A stretch of 64,000 nt of DNA from Sabellastarte sp. h YS-2021 (Eukaryota > Annelida > Polychaeta > Sabellida > Sabellidae), in NCBI GenBank assembly GCA_964017235.1, contig OZ024938.1:8423454-8487453 (forward strand), written 5' to 3'. This document shows positions 54,910-64,000 of this stretch, piece by piece. Made by a program: the position numbers and the translations under genes. The stretch's first letter is position 1; each line of letters starts with the position of its first letter. The notes under the pieces are model-generated. The model saw nothing but the letters and a program-made list of their open reading frames with translations. It had not been told where the DNA came from and did no database searches.

Positions 54910-56160
54910 TTAATATTCACCATGGGCATTGCCAGTCTGATATTACTCAAAATACCAGCAAACTCTGTCCCAGGGCACTGAACACTTACAGCTTCTGAGT
55001 TGTTTACTTGTAATTAATAGTCAGATCTATAACTATGACACAAGTAATAGTCTGTAACTGTAGCATGAATGTTTGGGTTCAAAATAAGGAAATCTGACCT
55101 TTGCATTTTAATGGTCTGCTGCTACTACAATAAGTGAATTTCTTTTCTTTTGGATTCAAAACTCGCAAAGTATCAACTAATTCCATAATTTCCACAATAT
55201 TGACAGTTTGAAATTGTTAGTTGGAGTGCTGGTTTGGTCTCTCAGCTGTTCCATAAATACCAGAACAGTTAATATTCATCACTGGGTATTGATAGTCTGA
55301 GGTTAGGTAGAATACAAGCAAACACTTTCTTGGGGCTCTTAGAAGGTCATATTTGGTCTCAATTTGTCCTCTAACAGCCCCAGTATATGACTTGATTATA
55401 AAAATCAATGACAGCTTCTGTTCATTTCTGATCATCTAATATGATAACTAGGTCACCCTTACAGGTTCAGAGTTGTTTACTTGTGATTAATAGTCAGATC
55501 TATAACTATAATACAAGTAATATTCTTTAACCGTAGCATGAATGTCTGGGGTCACAATAAGGAAATCCCACCTTTGCATTTTAATGGTCTACAGCTACTA
55601 CAATAAGTTAATTTCCTTTCTTTTGGATTCAAAACTCACAAAGTATCAACTAATTCCATAATTTCCATAATTTTGACAATTTGAGATTGTTAGATGGAGT
55701 GCTGGTTTGGACTTTTAACTGTTCCATAAGTACCAGAATAGTTAATATTCATAACTGGGTATTGATAGTCTGAGGTAAGGCAGAATAGAAGAACACTTTC
55801 TCTTAGGGCTCTTAGAAGGTCATATTTGGTCTCATTTTGTCCTCTAACAGCCCCAGTATATAATTTCATTATGAAAAACCAATGACAGGTTTTGTTTATT
55901 TATGACCATCAAATATGTTAACTTGCTCGCCTAAGGGCTTACGTGGGTATTTTATGTTGCTCCATAATTATTATTAATCAATAGCCCTAGATGGGTTGTG
56001 GCTAAATAGCATACCTGCACAATATACCTGCACTTAGGAGGTCCTTTTTATGCACTTATAACATCTAACAGTCCCATCATAACACTTGGTCATAAAACCC
56101 CACAACTTCTAAGTAGCTTTAGCCTACTTGTGACAGCTTGAGTTTTCTAGCTGGGGAGAT
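54910..56160 (+). repeat. B-CA dimer 5 (1251 bp)
   Basis: Marker set: gtcccaggg, agtcag, ctataac, actcacaaag. Same as dimers 6, 9 and 10. Confidence 0.94.
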
Positions 56161-57411
56161 TTAATATTCACCATGGGCATTGCCAGTCTGATATTACTCA
56201 AAATACCAGCAAACTCTGTCCCAGGGCACTGAACACTTACAGCTTCTGAGTTGTTTACTTGTAATTAATAGTCAGATCTATAACTATGACACAAGTAATA
56301 GTCTGTAACTGTAGCATGAATGTTTGGGTTCAAAATAAGGAAATCTGACCTTTGCATTTTAATGGTCTGCTGCTACTACAATAAGTGAATTTCTTTTCTT
56401 TTGGATTCAAAACTCGCAAAGTATCAACTAATTCCATAATTTCCACAATATTGACAGTTTGAAATTGTTAGTTGGAGTGCTGGTTTGGTCTCTCAGCTGT
56501 TCCATAAATACCAGAACAGTTAATATTCATCACTGGGTATTGATAGTCTGAGGTTAGGTAGAATACAAGCAAACACTTTCTTGGGGCTCTTAGAAGGTCA
56601 TATTTGGTCTCAATTTGTCCTCTAACAGCCCCAGTATATGACTTGATTATAAAAATCAATGACAGCTTCTGTTCATTTCTGATCATCTAATATGATAACT
56701 AGGTCACCCTTACAGGTTCAGAGTTGTTTACTTGTGATTAATAGTCAGATCTATAACTATAATACAAGTAATATTCTTTAACCGTAGCATGAATGTCTGG
56801 GGTCACAATAAGGAAATCCCACCTTTGCATTTTAATGGTCTACAGCTACTACAATAAGTTAATTTCCTTTCTTTTGGATTCAAAACTCACAAAGTATCAA
56901 CTAATTCCATAATTTCCATAATTTTGACAATTTGAGATTGTTAGATGGAGTGCTGGTTTGGACTTTTAACTGTTCCATAAGTACCAGAATAGTTAATATT
57001 CATAACTGGGTATTGATAGTCTGAGGTAAGGCAGAATAGAAGAACACTTTCTCTTAGGGCTCTTAGAAGGTCATATTTGGTCTCATTTTGTCCTCTAACA
57101 GCCCCAGTATATAATTTCATTATGAAAAACCAATGACAGGTTTTGTTTATTTATGACCATCAAATATGTTAACTTGCTCGCCTAAGGGCTTACGTGGGTA
57201 TTTTATGTTGCTCCATAATTATTATTAATCAATAGCCCTAGATGGGTTGTGGCTAAATAGCATACCTGCACAATATACCTGCACTTAGGAGGTCCTTTTT
57301 ATGCACTTATAACATCTAACAGTCCCATCATAACACTTGGTCATAAAACCCCACAACTTCTAAGTAGCTTTAGCCTACTTGTGACAGCTTGAGTTTTCTA
57401 GCTGGGGAGAT
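56161..57411 (+). repeat. B-CA dimer 6 (1251 bp)
   Basis: Same marker set as dimer 5. Last dimer of the first 5004-bp block. Confidence 0.94.
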
Positions 57412-58662
57412 TTAATATTCACCATGGGCATTGCCAGTCTGATATTACTCAAAATACCAGCAAACTCTGTCCCAGGGCACTGAACACTTACAGCTTCTGA
57501 GTTGTTTACTTGTAATTAATAGTCAGATCTATAACTATGACACAAGTAATAGTCTGTAACTGTAGCATGAATGTTTGGGTTCAAAATAAGGAAATCTGAC
57601 CTTTGCATTTTAATGGTCTGCTGCTACTACAATAAGTGAATTTCTTTTCTTTTGGATTCAAAACTCGCAAAGTATCAACTAATTCCATAATTTCCACAAT
57701 ATTGACAGTTTGAAATTGTTAGTTGGAGTGCTGGTTTGGTCTCTCAGCTGTTCCATAAATACCAGAACAGTTAATATTCATCACTGGGTATTGATAGTCT
57801 GAGGTTAGGTAGAATACAAGCAAACACTTTCTTGGGGCTCTTAGAAGGTCATATTTGGTCTCAATTTGTCCTCTAACAGCCCCAGTATATGACTTGATTA
57901 TAAAAATCAATGACAGCTTCTGTTCATTTCTGATCATCTAATATGATAACTAGGTCACCCTTACAGGTTCAGAGTTGTTTACTTGTGATTAATAGTCAGA
58001 TCTATAACTATAATACAAGTAATATTCTTTAACCGTAGCATGAATGTCTGGGGTCACAATAAGGAAATCCCACCTTTGCATTTTAATGGTCTACAGCTAC
58101 TACAATAAGTTAATTTCCTTTCTTTTGGATTCAAAACTCATAAAGTATCAACTAATTCCATAATTTCCATAATTTGGACAATTTGAGATTGTTAGATGGA
58201 GTGCTGGTTTGGACTTTTAACTGTTCCATAAGTACCAGAATAGTTAATATTCATAACTGGGTATTGATAGTCTGAGGTAAGGCAGAATAGAAGAACACTT
58301 TCTCTTAGGGCTCTTAGAAGGTCATATTTGGTCTCATTTTGTCCTCTAACAGCCCCAGTATATAATTTCATTATGAAAAACCAATGACAGGTTTTGTTTA
58401 TTTATGACCATCAAATATGTTAACTTGCTCGCCTAAGGGCTTACGTGGGTATTTTATGTTGCTCCATAATTATTATTAATCAATAGCCCTAGATGGGTTG
58501 TGGCTAAATAGCATACCTGCACAATATACCTGCACTTAGGAGGTCCTTTTTATGCACTTATAACATCTAACAGTCCCATCATAACACTTGGTCATAAAAC
58601 CCCACAACTTCTAAGTAGCTTTAGCCTACTTGTGACAGCTTGAGTTTTCTAGCTGGGGAGAT
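57412..58662 (+). repeat. B-CA dimer 7 (1251 bp)
   Basis: Marker set of dimer 3 (gtcccaggg, ctataac, actcataaag), plus a private T-to-G at 58176. First dimer of the second 5004-bp block. Confidence 0.94.
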
Positions 58663-59913
58663 TTAATATTCACCATGGGCATTGCCAGTCTGATATTACT
58701 CAAAATACCAGCAAACTCTGTCCAGGGGCACTGAACACTTACAGCTTCTGAGTTGTTTACTTGTAATTAATAATCAGATCTACAACTATGACACAAGTAA
58801 TAGTCTGTAACTGTAGCATGAATGTTTGGGTTCAAAATAAGGAAATCTGACCTTTGCATTTTAATGGTCTGCTGCTACTACAATAAGTGAATTTCTTTTC
58901 TTTTGGATTCAAAACTCGCAAAGTATCAACTAATTCCATAATTTCCACAATATTGACAGTTTGAAATTGTTAGTTGGAGTGCTGGTTTGGTCTCTCAGCT
59001 GTTCCATAAATACCAGAACAGTTAATATTCATCACTGGGTATTGATAGTCTGAGGTTAGGTAGAATACAAGCAAACACTTTCTTGGGGCTCTTAGAAGGT
59101 CATATTTGGTCTCAATTTGTCCTCTAACAGCCCCAGTATATGACTTGATTATAAAAATCAATGACAGCTTCTGTTCATTTCTGATCATCTAATATGATAA
59201 CTAGGTCACCCTTACAGGTTCAGAGTTGTTTACTTGTGATTAATAGTCAGATCTATAACTATAATACAAGTAATATTCTTTAACCGTAGCATGAATGTCT
59301 GGGGTCACAATAAGGAAATCCCACCTTTGCATTTTAATGGTCTACAGCTACTACAATAAGTTAATTTCCTTTCTTTTGGATTCAAAACTCACAAAGTATC
59401 AACTAATTCCATAATTTCCATAATTTTGACAATTTGAGATTGTTAGATGGAGTGCTGGTTTGGACTTTTAACTGTTCCATAAGTACCAGAATAGTTAATA
59501 TTCATAACTGGGTATTGATAGTCTGAGGTAAGGCAGAATAGAAGAACACTTTCTCTTAGGGCTCTTAGAAGGTCATATTTGGTCTCATTTTGTCCTCTAA
59601 CAGCCCCAGTATATAATTTCATTATGAAAAACCAATGACAGGTTTTGTTTATTTATGACCATCAAATATGTTAACTTGCTCGCCTAAGGGCTTACGTGGG
59701 TATTTTATGTTGCTCCATAATTATTATTAATCAATAGCCCTAGATGGGTTGTGGCTAAATAGCATACCTGCACAATATACCTGCACTTAGGAGGTCCTTT
59801 TTATGCACTTATAACATCTAACAGTCCCATCATAACACTTGGTCATAAAACCCCACAACTTCTAAGTAGCTTTAGCCTACTTGTGACAGCTTGAGTTTTC
59901 TAGCTGGGGAGAT
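58663..59913 (+). repeat. B-CA dimer 8 (1251 bp)
   Basis: Marker set of dimer 4, including taataatcag. Confidence 0.94.
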
Positions 59914-61164
59914 TTAATATTCACCATGGGCATTGCCAGTCTGATATTACTCAAAATACCAGCAAACTCTGTCCCAGGGCACTGAACACTTACAGCTTCT
60001 GAGTTGTTTACTTGTAATTAATAGTCAGATCTATAACTATGACACAAGTAATAGTCTGTAACTGTAGCATGAATGTTTGGGTTCAAAATAAGGAAATCTG
60101 ACCTTTGCATTTTAATGGTCTGCTGCTACTACAATAAGTGAATTTCTTTTCTTTTGGATTCAAAACTCGCAAAGTATCAACTAATTCCATAATTTCCACA
60201 ATATTGACAGTTTGAAATTGTTAGTTGGAGTGCTGGTTTGGTCTCTCAGCTGTTCCATAAATACCAGAACAGTTAATATTCATCACTGGGTATTGATAGT
60301 CTGAGGTTAGGTAGAATACAAGCAAACACTTTCTTGGGGCTCTTAGAAGGTCATATTTGGTCTCAATTTGTCCTCTAACAGCCCCAGTATATGACTTGAT
60401 TATAAAAATCAATGACAGCTTCTGTTCATTTCTGATCATCTAATATGATAACTAGGTCACCCTTACAGGTTCAGAGTTGTTTACTTGTGATTAATAGTCA
60501 GATCTATAACTATAATACAAGTAATATTCTTTAACCGTAGCATGAATGTCTGGGGTCACAATAAGGAAATCCCACCTTTGCATTTTAATGGTCTACAGCT
60601 ACTACAATAAGTTAATTTCCTTTCTTTTGGATTCAAAACTCACAAAGTATCAACTAATTCCATAATTTCCATAATTTTGACAATTTGAGATTGTTAGATG
60701 GAGTGCTGGTTTGGACTTTTAACTGTTCCATAAGTACCAGAATAGTTAATATTCATAACTGGGTATTGATAGTCTGAGGTAAGGCAGAATAGAAGAACAC
60801 TTTCTCTTAGGGCTCTTAGAAGGTCATATTTGGTCTCATTTTGTCCTCTAACAGCCCCAGTATATAATTTCATTATGAAAAACCAATGACAGGTTTTGTT
60901 TATTTATGACCATCAAATATGTTAACTTGCTCGCCTAAGGGCTTACGTGGGTATTTTATGTTGCTCCATAATTATTATTAATCAATAGCCCTAGATGGGT
61001 TGTGGCTAAATAGCATACCTGCACAATATACCTGCACTTAGGAGGTCCTTTTTATGCACTTATAACATCTAACAGTCCCATCATAACACTTGGTCATAAA
61101 ACCCCACAACTTCTAAGTAGCTTTAGCCTACTTGTGACAGCTTGAGTTTTCTAGCTGGGGAGAT
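59914..61164 (+). repeat. B-CA dimer 9 (1251 bp)
   Basis: Marker set of dimer 5; no private change noticed. Confidence 0.94.
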
Positions 61165-62415
61165 TTAATATTCACCATGGGCATTGCCAGTCTGATATTA
61201 CTCAAAATACCAGCAAACTCTGTCCCAGGGCACTGAACACTTACAGCTTCTGAGTTGTTTACTTGTAATTAATAGTCAGATCTATAACTATGACACAAGT
61301 AATAGTCTGTAACTGTAGCATGAATGTTTGGGTTCAAAATAAGGAAATCTGACCTTTGCATTTTAATGGTCTGCTGCTACTACAATAAGTGAATTTCTTT
61401 TCTTTTGGATTCAAAACTCGCAAAGTATCAACTAATTCCATAATTTCCACAATATTGACAGTTTGAAATTGTTAGTTGGAGTGCTGGTTTGGTCTCTCAG
61501 CTGTTCCATAAATACCAGAACAGTTAATATTCATCACTGGGTATTGATAGTCTGAGGTTAGGTAGAATACAAGCAAACACTTTCTTGGGGCTCTTAGAAG
61601 GTCATATTTGGTCTCAATTTGTCCTCTAACAGCCCCAGTATATGACTTGATTATAAAAATCAATGACAGCTTCTGTTCATTTCTGATCATCTAATATGAT
61701 AACTAGGTCACCCTTACAGGTTCAGAGTTGTTTACTTGTGATTAATAGTCAGATCTATAACTATAATACAAGTAATATTCTTTAACCGTAGCATGAATGT
61801 CTGGGGTCACAATAAGGAAATCCCACCTTTGCATTTTAATGGTCTACAGCTACTACAATAAGTTAATTTCCTTTCTTTTGGATTCAAAACTCACAAAGTA
61901 TCAACTAATTCCATAATTTCCATAATTTTGACAATTTGAGATTGTTAGATGGAGTGCTGGTTTGGACTTTTAACTGTTCCATAAGTACCAGAATAGTTAA
62001 TATTCATAACTGGGTATTGATAGTCTGAGGTAAGGCAGAATAGAAGAACACTTTCTCTTAGGGCTCTTAGAAGGTCATATTTGGTCTCATTTTGTCCTCT
62101 AACAGCCCCAGTATATAATTTCATTATGAAAAACCAATGACAGGTTTTGTTTATTTATGACCATCAAATATGTTAACTTGCTCGCCTAAGGGCTTACGTG
62201 GGTATTTTATGTTGCTCCATAATTATTATTAATCAATAGCCCTAGATGGGTTGTGGCTAAATGGCATACCTGCACAATATACCTGCACTTAGGAGGTCCT
62301 TTTTATGCACTTATAACATCTAACAGTCCCATCATAACACTTGGTCATAAAACCCCACAACTTCTAAGTAGCTTTAGCCTACTTGTGACAGCTTGAGTTT
62401 TCTAGCTGGGGAGAT
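61165..62415 (+). repeat. B-CA dimer 10 (1251 bp)
   Basis: Marker set of dimer 6, plus a private A-to-G at 62263 (atggcatacc). Confidence 0.94.
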
Positions 62416-63666
62416 TTAATATTCACCATGGGCATTGCCAGTCTGATATTACTCAAAATACCAGCAAACTCTGTCCAGGGGCACTGAACACTTACAGCTT
62501 CTGAGTTGTTTACTTGTAATTAATAGTCAGATCTACAACTATGACACAAGTAATAGTCTGTAACTGTAGCATGAATGTTTGGGTTCAAAATAAGGAAATC
62601 TGACCTTTGCATTTTAATGGTCTGCTGCTACTACAATAAGTGAATTTCTTTTCTTTTGGATTCAAAACTCGCAAAGTATCAACTAATTCCATAATTTCCA
62701 CAATATTGACAGTTTGAAATTGTTAGTTGGAGTGCTGGTTTGGTCTCTCAGCTGTTCCATAAATACCAGAACAGTTAATATTCATCACTGGGTATTGATA
62801 GTCTGAGGTTAGGTAGAATACAAGCAAACACTTTCTTGGGGCTCTTAGAAGGTCATATTTGGTCTCAATTTGTCCTCTAACAGCCCCAGTATATGACTTG
62901 ATTATAAAAATCAATGACAGCTTCTGTTCATTTCTGATCATCTAATATGATAACTAGGTCACCCTTACAGGTTCAGAGTTGTTTACTTGTGATTAATAGT
63001 CAGATCTATAACTATAATACAAGTGATATTCTTTAACCGTAGCATGAATGTCTGGGGTCACAATAAGGAAATCCCACCTTTGCATTTTAATGGTCTACAG
63101 CTACTACAATAAGTTAATTTCCTTTCTTTTGGATTCAAAACTCACAAAGTATCAACTAATTCCATAATTTCCATAATTTTGACAATTTGAGATTGTTAGA
63201 TGGAGTGCTGGTTTGGACTTTTAACTGTTCCATAAGTACCAGAATAGTTAATATTCATAACTGGGTATTGATAGTCTGAGGTAAGGCAGAATAGAAGAAC
63301 ACTTTCTCTTAGGGCTCTTAGAAGGTCATATTTGGTCTCATTTTGTCCTCTAACAGCCCCAGTATATAATTTCATTATGAAAAACCAATGACAGGTTTTG
63401 TTTATTTATGACCATCAAATATGTTAACTTGCTCACCTAAGGGCTTACGTGGGTATTTTATGTTGCTCCATAATTATTATTAATCAATAGCCCTAGATGG
63501 GTTGTGGCTAAATAGCATACCTGCACAATATACCTGCACTTAGGAGGTCCTTTTTATGCACTTATAACATCTAACAGTCCCATCATAACACTTGGTCATA
63601 AAACCCCACAACTTCTAAGTAACTTTAGCCTACTTGTGACAGCTTGAGTTTTCTAGCTGGGGAGAT
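62416..63666 (+). repeat. B-CA dimer 11 (1251 bp)
   Basis: Marker set of dimer 2 (gtccagggg, agtcag, ctacaac, actcacaaag). Private caagtgatattc near 63005 and gtaactttagcc near 63621; ctcaccta at 63433 matches the CA copies near 37, 40 and 43 kb. Confidence 0.94.
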
Positions 63667-64000
63667 TTAATATTCACCATGGGCATTGCCAGTCTGATAT
63701 TACTCAAAATACCAGCAAACTCTGTCCCGGGGCACTGAACACTTACAGCTTCTGAGTTGTTTACTTGTAATTAATAGTCAGATCTACAACTATGACACAA
63801 GTAATAGTCTGTAACTGTAGCATGAATGTTTGGGTTCAAAATAAGGAAATCTGACCTTTGCATTTTAATGGTCTGCTGCTACTACAATAAGTGAATTTCT
63901 TTTCTTTTGGATTCAAAACTCGCAAAGTATCAACTAATTCCATAATTTCCACAATATTGACAGTTTGAAATTGTTAGTTGGAGTGCTGGTTTGGTCTCTC
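63667..64000 (+). repeat. Partial B of dimer 12, cut by the window end
   Basis: First 334 bp of a B subunit. It has intact CCCGGG near 63726 and ctacaac, like dimer 1. The array continues beyond the window. Confidence 0.94.

Larger units (their letters stand above)
1..64000. repeat. Tandem satellite array with several higher-order repeat types
   Basis: The full window consists of head-to-tail copies of one AT-rich monomer family; the motif ttaatattcaccatggg recurs at the start of every A and B subunit. All copies share one orientation, and both window ends fall inside the array, so its full size is unknown. Higher-order periods follow from recurrence of diagnostic variants: 1973-1977, 2750-2751, 3224 and 1251 bp. 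No insertion of foreign sequence, inversion or unique spacer was seen. CpG is strongly depleted. The family is not one I can name; a role such as centromeric or heterochromatic DNA is possible but not shown. Confidence 0.97.

Noticed and set aside
1..64000. CENP-B box as evidence for a centromere
   Set aside because: The canonical box needs TTCG and CGGG at fixed spacing. TTCG was noticed only once (near 49685, made by a 1-bp deletion) and no full box was seen. A centromeric role is neither supported nor excluded; CENP-A mapping would decide.
1..64000. CRISPR array
   Set aside because: Repeats are hundreds of bp long and contiguous with no unique spacers, and CpG depletion points to a methylated eukaryotic genome.
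1..64000. Tandem gene cluster such as rDNA, snRNA or histone repeats
   Set aside because: No rRNA-like, tRNA-like or snRNA-like conserved motif and no long ORF was found in any subunit. Copies are AT-rich throughout.
1..64000. Transposon or retroelement origin of the monomer
   Set aside because: No terminal inverted repeats, target-site duplications, poly-A tail, primer-binding site or transposase/reverse-transcriptase fragment was recognised. A database search of the monomer would be needed to exclude an old, decayed element.

Overview
The whole 64 kb window is one uninterrupted tandem satellite array. I find no gene, RNA gene, transposon insertion, simple-sequence tract or unique DNA. Every segment is a head-to-tail copy, in one orientation, of an AT-rich monomer of about 775-778 bp. 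The window points to a eukaryote. CpG is almost absent (about three in a 778-bp monomer), and many of the sites that vary between copies are C-to-T or G-to-A changes at those few CpGs. That is the mark of germline CpG methylation and fits a vertebrate best. I do not recognise the satellite family or the species.

Five subunit forms occur. A is the full monomer (775-778 bp). B is a 548-bp monomer cut at its 3' end. C is a 646-651-bp monomer lacking its first 75 bp and an internal 59 bp. A2 is a B/A recombinant (778 bp). CA is a C/A recombinant (703 bp). A single A/C recombinant also occurs. B is always followed directly by C or CA across a fixed junction at cttacag.

Layout, taking the arbitrary phase ttaatattcaccatggg as subunit start. 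1-11844: six A-B-C trimers (1969-1977 bp). 11845-35463: trimers (1973 bp) mixed with A-A2-B-C tetramers (2750-2751 bp). 35464-48350: four copies of a five-part unit A-B-CA-B-C (3224 bp; one is 3215). 48351-49905: a singleton A/C recombinant plus one A. 49906-64000: a uniform run of the B-CA dimer (1251 bp), eleven complete and one partial.

The array therefore holds several higher-order repeat types side by side, with visible crossover points, short-homology deletions and recent block duplications, including a 5004-bp four-dimer block present twice. Short minus-strand ORFs recur because the DNA recurs; several copies carry stops and I do not call them genes. The interest lies in the array's architecture and recombination history. 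A centromeric, heterochromatic or other role cannot be read from the sequence.
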